Of a stretch of DNA of 5,956 bases, positions 1 to 4,999 are shown piece by piece; position 1 is the first letter of the stretch; every line of letters starts with the position of its first letter. This DNA comes from Candidatus Margulisiibacteriota bacterium (GTDB lineage Bacteria > Margulisbacteria > Termititenacia > Termititenacales > Termititenacaceae): contig JAIRZV010000047.1 in assembly GCA_031267055.1 (NCBI GenBank), positions 1 to 5,956 on the forward strand, given 5' to 3'. The notes under the pieces were generated by a model. It made no database searches. It was given only the letters and a program-made list of their open reading frames with translations, and had not been told where the DNA came from. The position numbers and the translations under genes are program-made.

Positions 1-162
1 ACCAAAAAACACAACAATTTGAGTTTGCAAAAAGGCCCTCTATATATTTATGACAACAAAGAAAAACCGCGCATTGCCCAGAGCCGGCGCATCGGCCTGT
101 CCGCCGGTCAGGAGCTGGAGTTACGGTTTTTTATTCAGGGGAATAAGTTTGTGTCAAAGTAA
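1..162 (+). CDS. C-terminal end of an unrecognised protein (5' truncated by the window edge)
   Basis: An open frame runs from the first base to a TAA at 160-162 and encodes the last 53 residues of a protein. The visible part is basic. It contains a Tyr-rich patch (GPLYIYDNKEKPRIA) and then an amphipathic stretch (SRRIGLSAGQELELRFFIQG) that looks like paired beta strands, ending in NKFVSK. I do not recognise the family. It is taken as coding because the frame is open without interruption, the composition is protein-like, and the frame closes just 14 bases before the stop of the convergent toxin gene, a typical tail-to-tail arrangement. A short frame starting at 50 in another register covers the same DNA and is less convincing. 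The start, promoter and full length lie outside the window. Confidence 0.55.
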   Translation, partial: TKKHNNLSLQKGPLYIYDNKEKPRIAQSRRIGLSAGQELELRFFIQGNKFVSK

Positions 163-176
163 TTTAAAAAAACGTG

Positions 177-428
177 TCAATATCCTTTTCCTCTCGCAAA
201 AATATCAACAACAACAATCTCTTTTTCCTTAACATCAAAAATCACTCGATAATCTCCGACACGCAAGCGGTATAACTTTCTATATTCGCCTTGTAAAGCT
301 TTAATATTTGGCAGATTATTACTAAAATCTTTTAGTAGTTCCATTTTTCGTTTAATTAAAGTTTTGTATGGTTCGGAAATTTTCTTAAAAGACTTAACTG
401 CTCTGTCTTGAATACGCAGTTGGTACAT
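177..428 (-). CDS. RelE/ParE-superfamily type II toxin
   Basis: The 83-residue protein has the size and layout of RelE/ParE toxins. An N-terminal strand and a basic helical hairpin (about residues 10-35) are followed by the core signature RLRVGDYRVIF (54-64), and the C-terminus is FARGKGY (77-83). Family members with this signature are usually ribosome-dependent mRNA endonucleases (RelE-like) or gyrase poisons (ParE-like). Basic residues Lys51, Arg54, Arg56, Arg61 and Arg79 and the terminal Tyr83 sit roughly where RelE enzymes carry their RNA-cleaving residues, which favours the RelE type, though the alignment is by eye. The start codon overlaps the antitoxin stop codon (TAATG), so translation is probably coupled. 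The protein appears intact. It would act in the cytoplasm and be neutralised by the upstream partner. No clear hairpin terminator was seen after its TGA at 177-179. Confidence 0.88.
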   Translation of the reverse strand: MYQLRIQDRAVKSFKKISEPYKTLIKRKMELLKDFSNNLPNIKALQGEYRKLYRLRVGDYRVIFDVKEKEIVVVDIFARGKGY

Positions 429-640
429 TAGAGATTGGCCTTAATTGTGTCCCAGACAAACATTTTGCCGGGTTTTTTGCGGTACTGCTCGATCGCCGCC
501 CGCTCGTCCGGATACGGATATTCACTATCCACATTTTTCATAAAATTAAGATAACTAACAAAAGCAATAACCTGCTCACCTGCCGAGTCAGGCAACTGGG
601 TCAAATATTTTTCTATAGTTTTTATTTTAGTCTTTTGCAT
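428..640 (-). CDS. Cognate antitoxin of the RelE-like toxin (DUF2281-like small protein)
   Basis: This 70-residue protein is encoded immediately upstream of the toxin and shares one base with it. The N-terminal part, IEKYLTQLPDSAGEQVIAFVSYL (residues 9-31), matches the helical 'leucine-proline-x-serine ... hydrophobic-Tyr-Leu' pattern common in DUF2281-type and similar small antitoxins. The C-terminal part is charged and ends in FVWDTIKANL, resembling the toxin-wrapping tails of RelB/Phd-like antitoxins with their 'SW-x-x-hydrophobic-K-x-x-L' ending. The inferred role is to bind and block the toxin, and perhaps to repress the shared promoter. No obvious ribbon-helix-helix or helix-turn-helix DNA-binding domain is visible, so autoregulation is uncertain. 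The start is supported by a strong ribosome binding site at 647-653. The role rests mainly on position and size, and less on sequence. Confidence 0.75.
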   Translation of the reverse strand: MQKTKIKTIEKYLTQLPDSAGEQVIAFVSYLNFMKNVDSEYPYPDERAAIEQYRKKPGKMFVWDTIKANL

Positions 641-646
641 AATTAT

Positions 647-653
647 TCTCCTA
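647..653 (-). promoter_or_regulatory. Ribosome binding site of the antitoxin gene
   Basis: The minus strand reads TAGGAGA, six bases before the ATG at 640. This strong Shine-Dalgarno match fixes the antitoxin start. The toxin has no comparable site of its own and relies on the TAATG overlap. Confidence 0.75.
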
Positions 654-654
654 A

Positions 655-927
655 AAAATTAGGTTTTTATTATACCACACCTATTTTGCCCAATACGGTC
701 AAACCCTGCCCTCAAAAATCAACAACAAAATTCACCAGCCGCCAGTCGCGGCTTGGTATTATTTTTTGGGCAATGAATATCCCAAAAAATATCGATGCAT
801 TTCGGATGTATATTTTGTCGATAAGTGGATAATTACTTTTGTGTATGTTTATAAGCGGAAGATGTTAAACGGTAAAAATAGTTATTTTAGCGCGGCAAAT
901 ATCTTTACCCGCGCGAACACGGCATAG
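655..927 (+). pseudogene. Start-less open frame, possible 3' gene remnant ending inside a repeat
   Basis: Frame 1 is open for 90 codons between a stop at 652-654 and a TAG at 925-927, but has no usable start codon before about 861. The predicted peptide is Tyr-rich and includes AAWYYFLGNEYPKKYRCISD and then VYFVDKWIITFVYVYKRKM. Its last residues (YFSAANIFTRANTA) are encoded by the palindromic element at 886-973. It could be the remnant of a gene truncated by the toxin-antitoxin operon, whose promoter lies inside it. It could equally be a chance open frame in A+T-rich DNA. No family was recognised. The rest of the spacer, about 660-885, holds the toxin-antitoxin promoter and nothing else I can name. 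Confidence 0.2.
669..677 (-). promoter_or_regulatory. Extended -10 promoter of the toxin-antitoxin operon
   Basis: The minus strand reads TGGTATAAT: a perfect TATAAT hexamer at 674-669 preceded by TG at the extended -10 position. No good -35 hexamer lies at 16-18 bases. The nearest candidate, TTGACC at 702-697, is 22 bases away. An extended -10 can work without one. Transcription would begin near 662, giving a leader of about 20 bases that includes the AGGAG site. Short AGGT/ACCT half-sites at 661-664 and 679-682 flank the hexamer and could be operator arms, but four bases is weak evidence. Confidence 0.6.
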
Positions 928-973
928 CACTGAAGGTTACGTTCGCTTCGGGCAAAATATTTGCCGCGCTAAA
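886..973. repeat. Palindromic element 1 (17-bp perfect inverted repeat)
   Basis: Arms 886-902 (TTTAGCGCGGCAAATAT) and 957-973 are perfect reverse complements of 17 bases, separated by 54 bases. Inside them, CCCGCGCGAAC (908-918) pairs imperfectly with GTTCGCTTCGGG (941-952), extending the foldback. The plus strand from about 898 (AATATCTTTACCCGCGCG) closely resembles the minus strand of element 2 from 1090 downward (AATATCTTTGCC..CGCGCG). The opposite ends also match (GGCAAAATATT in both), so the two appear to be inverted, diverged copies of one repeat family. No transposase is encoded. Confidence 0.7.
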
Positions 974-989
974 TAGGATAAGTTTTTGA

Positions 990-1095
990 GAGCGAATATT
1001 TTGCCGTAAGCGCGTCTGGCTCGAACTTAACAAGGCTACAAAGTAGCCGACGTTAAGTGAGAGGCCACCACGCGCGGTGGCAAAGATATTCGCTC
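990..1095. repeat. Palindromic element 2 (nested inverted repeats, inverted relative of element 1)
   Basis: The outer arms 990-1005 (GAGCGAATATTTTGCC) and 1079-1095 pair over 16 positions with one G-T pair and one bulged A. Inside lie further stem-loops. ACTTAAC/GTTAAGT (1025-1031 with 1052-1058) encloses GGCTA/TAGCC (1034-1038 with 1044-1048, loop CAAAG). Separately, GCCACC/GGTGGC (1064-1069 with 1076-1081) competes with the outer stem. This nested architecture with short related ends is typical of small non-autonomous palindromic repeats. The minus-strand reading frame across it (about 1132-905) is a by-product of the repeat and is not annotated as a gene. Confidence 0.7.
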
Positions 1096-1137
1096 GACGA
1101 ATGAGCGTTGAACGATTTTTGTGAAAAAGCAAAAAAC

Positions 1138-1141
1138 GGAG
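1138..1141 (+). promoter_or_regulatory. Ribosome binding site before the signal-peptide-like frame
   Basis: GGAG lies six bases before the ATG at 1148, within an A-rich stretch. The good spacing makes the ATG at 1148 look like a real or formerly real start and not a chance codon. Confidence 0.5.
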
Positions 1142-1147
1142 TTTTAT

Positions 1148-1204
1148 ATGAAAAAAGTTTTAAATTTAATTGCTGCTATTGCCCCCCCCCAGTTTTTGGC
1201 GTAG
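1148..1204 (+). pseudogene. Signal-peptide-like reading frame interrupted at a C9 tract
   Basis: The frame encodes 18 residues: MKKVLNLIAAIA, then PPQFLA, then TAG at 1202-1204. The start (Met-Lys-Lys and a hydrophobic VLNLIAAIA) is a textbook n- and h-region of a secretory signal peptide, and a GGAG site lies upstream. The frame then enters a run of nine C and stops. With one C fewer it would stay open to the TAG at 1299-1301, and the residues after the tract would include RRYAENVEF, where Tyr-Ala-Glu resembles a signal-peptidase site. With one C more it stops at 1219-1221. No setting of this tract alone reaches the large gene at 1438, because all three frames are closed between. It may be the stranded export signal of that gene, a decayed separate gene, or a locus with a sequencing error. 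Confidence 0.45.
1182..1190 (+). repeat. Homopolymer tract of nine C inside the signal-peptide-like frame
   Basis: Nine consecutive C follow ATTG directly after the hydrophobic core of the signal-like peptide. Homopolymers of this length near the 5' end of surface-protein genes are classic slipped-strand phase-variation sites in other bacteria. They are also common places for sequencing and assembly length errors. The sequence alone cannot separate the two. Confidence 0.85.
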
Positions 1205-1268
1205 GTACGCTGAAAACGTAGAATTTCTCCTCTCTCTATTTTCTTCCGATGAATATCGAATGTTGAAC

Positions 1269-1399
1269 GCCGCTTTTGCGGTCGGTCGCTGGCTCGGTTA
1301 GCCAGCGACACTTCCTCCGCGGCTTGCGACTGCGAGCGGCCTCAAGCCGCCGCAGAAGTTTCCGTGGCTAACAAAGCCACGGATGGCCGCTGTCGGTCG
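1269..1399. repeat. Palindromic element 3 (inverted duplication of stem-loops, flanked by a short direct repeat)
   Basis: Three stem-loops lie in a row: 1285-1294 with 1300-1309 (10 bp, GTCGCTGGCT), 1319-1326 with 1343-1350 (8 bp, GCGGCTTG), and 1361-1369 with 1375-1383 (9 bp, TCCGTGGCT). The second is the hinge of a larger foldback. The segment 1284-1326 and the reverse complement of 1343-1388 are diverged copies, matching at about 21 of the 27 positions nearest the hinge, and each copy contains its own hairpin. GTCGGTCG occurs at both edges (1281-1288 and 1392-1399), in each case preceded by GCCGCT (1269-1274 and 1386-1391). This may be a relic of insertion or duplication. A small hairpin CCGC-TTTT-GCGG lies at 1270-1281. 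The element fills most of the gap between the signal-like frame and the large gene. Confidence 0.7.
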
Positions 1400-1426
1400 T
1401 TTGAGGTTTGGTGTTTAAAAAAAATT

Positions 1427-1433
1427 AGGGGGA
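1427..1433 (+). promoter_or_regulatory. Ribosome binding site of the large surface-protein gene
   Basis: AGGGGGA ends four bases before the ATG at 1438, and an in-frame TAG at 1426-1428 closes the frame just upstream. The start therefore cannot be moved upstream in this frame. No convincing promoter hexamers were seen between element 3 and this site. Confidence 0.6.
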
Positions 1434-1437
1434 AGTT

Positions 1438-4053
1438 ATGAGACAACTTTATACTGACGTCAGCGCACTGCAAAACACAAACCATACCCTGGCCAAAACC
1501 AATACTAATGAAGTTGCGGGTTTCAATCGCAAGGCTGCGGTAGAGATTGACGGACAAGAATTTACAATCAATTTCAATGACAGAATGAACGAAGGAAATA
1601 AAATTAAAATCGACGCTGGAACTGGCGCTGAATATGTCACGCTCGGCAGTTATGATGAAAACAAGAATGGTTTTAATTTTGAATACGAGCACGGCGGCAA
1701 TACTTATTCCTGCATATTAAAATATGATGACCAAAACGGCTGGCAGGTGGAGATCGGCGAGGTAAAAAGTGAATATCAAGAAAATTCCGCTGAAGCAGAT
1801 CGAGAAACAGCAGGATTTAGAGCAGAACAACAACCCATAGCGCGAGGATTTGCGCCAACTCCATTAACTATGGCTACTGCTTCTTTTAATATTCCATATC
1901 AGCCACCAGTACCAGTGCAGATAATTCAAATTGACCTCGCAGAACTAGACGAGCCGCCTGAACTGAAATCTGCCGAACCTTTAACTTCTGAAACGGTGGA
2001 AGAAATACTAGAAGAAAACGACGTAGACACAGAAAAATTAGATATCGAGGTGGACGAGCAAGAAACTATTATTACCGGAAGCGCCAGAGATGTGGAAAAC
2101 TCAGGACTGACTCAAGCGCTGGAAGAAAATAATATTGACGCTGAAGTTGAGACAACGGGGATTATTAACAGAACAACTGAAGTTACGATTCCGAATGAAG
2201 AGATTATTAAATTGGCTGATGATCCTGAAGTTGCTGATCCGCCAGTAGAAAATATCAATCCTGCACAGCGAACTGAACCACAGGCCGCGCAAACAACCCA
2301 GCGAGTTACAGATGGACAAGTAACATCATCACAACGGTCGATTAATATTAGCGTTGCTGGAACATTTGGCGGCACACAACCTGTATCTGGAAGCACATCT
2401 GAGATGAGAGTATTTAATTGGAAAGAAGAGAGCATTGGCAGGGATGTTGTATTGGAAATGAAAGATGATCCTGAGCGCGGTTATGAAATTTTTACGACGG
2501 CAATTAGTAGGTCTAAAAACAATACTAAAGATATTGACAGCATTGTCTCTGCTGTTTCTGCCGCGTTGAGGGAAGCTGCAAGTCACTATGAGACAGATGT
2601 ATACGAAAGCTGGAATATAGACACGGGTGAAATAGCATCCTCTCCGCAAGAAACATTTAAATTATGGCTTAGCGCCGAAGGCGAAGTGTCCAATACTATT
2701 TGCGGAACAATACACGGGACTGTTATGCAGGCTCTTAATGACTGCGGGATTGAGGCGGCGGTAGTTAATACAGTAACTGGTGACGCTAATGCCATGCACT
2801 ATACGCTTATGTATAAAGTTGGTGAAGGACAATATATCTTTAATAACTATGGCAATTCTGTCAGCGTTGCGGCGCCTAATGTATTGGAAGCTATAAAATC
2901 CGTGCAAAAAAATAATCAAACCGGCGACCACAGCGACGGATTTGTGAGCATCTGCAATACTCAGGGCAATATGACGGAGTATGCGCTGACCGATATTGCT
3001 GTGTTTGGTTCAGAAGTGGATAAATACAGCGGTATAATGAAAAGCCTTAGCGCTGAAGAACAGCGGCGCGCCAGAGGGTTGTACATTTCCGCTGACGGCA
3101 ATGTGACACAAGAAGAATTTGCGGCTAAATTGGGCTATACCTGGAATACCAAAAACGGAGATATTAGCCTGGACATTGGAGCGCAAAAAAATGGTGATAG
3201 CAATATGGCCAATGAAAGCCAGAGTTTTGGTCTGAAGCTAAACGCTTTTAGTCAATACGAAACAAGCTTGGGCAGATTGGGTCTTGAAAGAACAGTTATC
3301 GCGTCAAATACAAATCTAACCACAGGTGGTGGTGACAATACTTACAATCATAACATTATTACCGCCGCTTTCAGCGGGCGAACATTCTTTGATATAGATT
3401 TCTTTAATAATACTGCCGGTCGTTTAACTTTCAGAACTCAGGCTGAAGCCAATATAGCGGCAGGAATAGTGTCATCAAATGATGAAGACATGGCGGGAGT
3501 AAACGGCGGTATGGCCGATGTAGGACTTAATCTTGGCGGCGGTCTGAATTATACAAATACAATCGGCAGATTGATTTTTGCGGCGGATGTCGGCGCCAGA
3601 GGGCTGTTAAATTATAACCGTACTTTTGTTAACTCAAGTATTTTTGAGCTCAAATTCGATAATACGGGTTATCAGGTGGCAGGTGGCCTGTCGATCGGGA
3701 GCAGTAATCAGCAGGGATTCGTTTGGAATGTCGGGGCAAATACCGCGTATATGCGGGATGCCAATCAATCACGATTTTCAGCGGCTGGAGAGTTGAATTT
3801 GGGTTGGCTTAATCCTACGGGAACATCTATTAACGGCACGTTGGGTGCGGAGTATAGAGAACGAAATATATCTGGAATGTTTAATGAAACCATTTATCAA
3901 GATTTAGTTCTCAGCGCTGGCGTTGACGTGACACTAAAGGATAGTGTGACACTTTTTGCCAATGCTTCACAAAAAGTTAATCTTTTAGTTGATCAGGCTT
4001 TTGAACTTTCTCCAGAGGTTACATTAGGTATAAAACTCAGACCGAAATGGTAG
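1438..4053 (+). CDS. Autotransporter-like surface protein with a transglutaminase-like domain and C-terminal beta-barrel
   Basis: The 871-residue protein reads in four parts. Residues about 35-110 are a beta-rich region. Residues 110-300 form an acidic, Pro/Thr-rich linker with two similar motifs (LEENDVD at 191-197, LEENNID at 228-234). Residues about 325-480 look like a transglutaminase-like papain-fold core: ICGTIHGTVMQALNDCGIEA with Cys422, then MHYTLMY with His454, then YIFNNYGN, where Asn469 or Asn470 stands where Asp is usual. Residues about 565-871 alternate hydrophobic and polar positions in Gly- and Asn-rich strands and end in LGIKLRPKW, a terminal aromatic as in outer-membrane barrels. 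This suggests a passenger displayed or released by its own barrel. A half EF-hand-like loop (SADGNVTQEEF, 551-561) precedes the barrel. No signal peptide is encoded at this start, which conflicts with a barrel fate; a signal-like frame lies at 1148. Family assignments are by eye. The frame is intact and strongly coding. Confidence 0.8.
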   Translation: MRQLYTDVSALQNTNHTLAKTNTNEVAGFNRKAAVEIDGQEFTINFNDRMNEGNKIKIDAGTGAEYVTLGSYDENKNGFNFEYEHGGNTYSCILKYDDQNGWQVEIGEVKSEYQENSAEADRETAGFRAEQQPIARGFAPTPLTMATASFNIPYQPPVPVQIIQIDLAELDEPPELKSAEPLTSETVEEILEENDVDTEKLDIEVDEQETIITGSARDVENSGLTQALEENNIDAEVETTGIINRTTEVTIPNEEIIKLADDPEVADPPVENINPAQRTEPQAAQTTQRVTDGQVTSSQRSINISVAGTFGGTQPVSGSTSEMRVFNWKEESIGRDVVLEMKDDPERGYEIFTTAISRSKNNTKDIDSIVSAVSAALREAASHYETDVYESWNIDTGEIASSPQETFKLWLSAEGEVSNTICGTIHGTVMQALNDCGIEAAVVNTVTGDANAMHYTLMYKVGEGQYIFNNYGNSVSVAAPNVLEAIKSVQKNNQTGDHSDGFVSICNTQGNMTEYALTDIAVFGSEVDKYSGIMKSLSAEEQRRARGLYISADGNVTQEEFAAKLGYTWNTKNGDISLDIGAQKNGDSNMANESQSFGLKLNAFSQYETSLGRLGLERTVIASNTNLTTGGGDNTYNHNIITAAFSGRTFFDIDFFNNTAGRLTFRTQAEANIAAGIVSSNDEDMAGVNGGMADVGLNLGGGLNYTNTIGRLIFAADVGARGLLNYNRTFVNSSIFELKFDNTGYQVAGGLSIGSSNQQGFVWNVGANTAYMRDANQSRFSAAGELNLGWLNPTGTSINGTLGAEYRERNISGMFNETIYQDLVLSAGVDVTLKDSVTLFANASQKVNLLVDQAFELSPEVTLGIKLRPKW

Positions 4054-4091
4054 AGGTCTTCGGTGGCCATGGGGAGTTAGTTTAGCGCTTT

Positions 4092-4214
4092 CGTTCAACA
4101 CCCCACCAGTCTGCCGCTTACGCGCCAGCCAGCCTCCCCTTATTTAAGGGGAGGCGGATAAAAATTTGCTATAAGCAAATTTTTAGCGGTGGGGTGTTTC
4201 GCTGTAGGCGAAAC
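4092..4214. repeat. Palindromic element 4 (nested inverted repeats between convergent genes)
   Basis: Outer arms 4097-4107 (AACACCCCACC) and 4188-4198 pair perfectly over 11 bases. Between them lie two further perfect hairpins: GCCTCCCCTTA at 4132-4142 with 4145-4155 (11 bp), and 4159-4170 with 4174-4185 (12 bp, loop ATA). A fourth, GTTTCGC/GCGAAAC (4196-4202 with 4208-4214), abuts the right side and shares bases with the outer arm, so alternative folds compete. The eight-base word ACGTTAAG at its right edge (4213-4220) also occurs in element 2 (1050-1057). Together with the flanks it fills the gap between the large gene and the PHP gene. It looks like a dispersed non-autonomous repeat and probably doubles as a transcription barrier. 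Confidence 0.75.
4159..4185. terminator. Possible bidirectional intrinsic terminator
   Basis: A perfect 12-bp stem with an ATA loop carries an A-run on its left and a T-run on its right (A4160-A4164, T4180-T4184). Either strand would therefore give a hairpin ending in U residues. It lies 106 bases after the stop of the large gene and 83 bases after the stop of the convergent PHP gene. The stem is A+T-rich and the U-run is part of the stem, so strength is uncertain. The G+C-rich hairpin at 4132-4155 may contribute. Confidence 0.45.
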
Positions 4215-4267
4215 GTTAAGAAACTGTCATGAGTAGAGTGTTTGGTCTGCCAAAGTAGTAAACGTCA

Positions 4268-4984
4268 TTACTTTAGTTTTATTTTCAGCCATTCCGCCGT
4301 TTTTTTAGCGTTCAGATTTAAAATATTTTCTTTTTTAATGCCCTGCGCCAGCGCGATCTCCATAGCACGGGATACTTCGCCGACCCGCGTGGCGACATGC
4401 GCGTCGGAATTGATGACGACCGGCATGTTGCGTTCTTTTAAGATGCGCATGATTTCCAGACAATTATTGTACGAGCCATGCCGCGCGATCGTAAAAGACG
4501 CGTTGTTGATCTCCACTATTTTGCCGTATTCCTGCGCGGCGGCGATCACTGTTTCATAATCCAGCGCAAAGATCGGATTTTCGATGTGGCCGAGAATGTC
4601 CACGTGGTGATTGGCTATAACTTTTAAATACATTTCCGTGTTTTGTTTTTTGGTCAGATTTTCCGGTGTGGTTACGGCGTGCGCTGACGCGACCACCACG
4701 TCCAGCGCGGCCAGCATTTCCGGCTCCAGGTCTAATTTGCCGTTTTGAGAAATGATATTCACTTCCGCGCCACGCAACAAACGCACGCCGCGCAAATATT
4801 CCGGCAAGGCGCGCAGATTGTAAAAAAAATACTCATGCGCGCCGCCCGGCATTTTCGGCGCGTGGTCGGTGATGGCTAAAATTTTCAAGCCGCGCCGTCT
4901 GGCCGCTAAAGCCATTTCGTCTATCGTGGAGTAAGCGTGTCCACTGCCGATACTGTGCGTGTGTAAATCTGCCCGTATTTTCAT
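4268..4984 (-). CDS. PHP-domain metallophosphatase, YcdX-like
   Basis: The 238-residue protein is a single PHP (polymerase and histidinol phosphatase) domain, close to the usual length of about 245 for YcdX-like enzymes. The metal-binding motifs appear in order: DLHTHS (His8, His10), His16, TDHAP (His41), GAEVNI (Glu74), SAHAV (His102), GHIENP (His133) and NSDAH (Asp194, His196). These correspond to the nine-ligand trinuclear metal site known for Escherichia coli YcdX, and none is missing. It should be a cytoplasmic phosphatase or phosphoesterase; the natural substrate is not established for this family. Residues MKIRADLHTHS at the N-terminus fit the family start. The gene begins 15 bases after the yebC stop with no recognisable Shine-Dalgarno sequence, which suggests coupling to yebC translation. 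It converges with the large surface-protein gene. Histidinol phosphatase is less likely because no histidine genes are nearby. Confidence 0.9.
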   Translation of the reverse strand: MKIRADLHTHSIGSGHAYSTIDEMALAARRRGLKILAITDHAPKMPGGAHEYFFYNLRALPEYLRGVRLLRGAEVNIISQNGKLDLEPEMLAALDVVVASAHAVTTPENLTKKQNTEMYLKVIANHHVDILGHIENPIFALDYETVIAAAQEYGKIVEINNASFTIARHGSYNNCLEIMRILKERNMPVVINSDAHVATRVGEVSRAMEIALAQGIKKENILNLNAKKTAEWLKIKLK

Positions 4985-4999
4985 CTGAGGGGTTATGGG

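Noticed and set aside
151..180. Direct repeat GTGTCAA at 151-157 and 174-180 around the convergent gene ends
   Set aside because: Seven bases in A+T-rich DNA is too short to support an insertion footprint or operator.
635..832. Plus-strand open frame of 65 codons opposite the antitoxin promoter
   Set aside because: It starts inside the antitoxin coding region, overlaps the promoter and ribosome binding site, and its product is not protein-like.
905..1132. Minus-strand open frame of 75 codons across elements 1 and 2
   Set aside because: It coincides with the palindromic repeats, shows repeated ANI-type residues explained by the inverted copies, and has no ribosome binding site or recognisable domain.
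886..1399. CRISPR array or attachment site
   Set aside because: The repeats are inverted and nested, not regularly spaced direct repeats, and no cas, integrase or tRNA gene is present.
1342..1692. Minus-strand open frame across element 3 and the start of the large gene
   Set aside because: It lies opposite a strongly coding frame and a repeat; it is an antisense by-product with no start signals.
2112..2931. Several minus-strand open frames of 69-107 codons opposite the large gene
   Set aside because: All are shadows of the 1438-4053 coding frame, with hydrophobic low-information products and no ribosome binding sites.
4242..4559. Plus-strand open frame of 105 codons opposite the PHP gene
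   Set aside because: It is antisense to the conserved C-terminal part of the PHP protein, including the NSDAH metal-binding motif.
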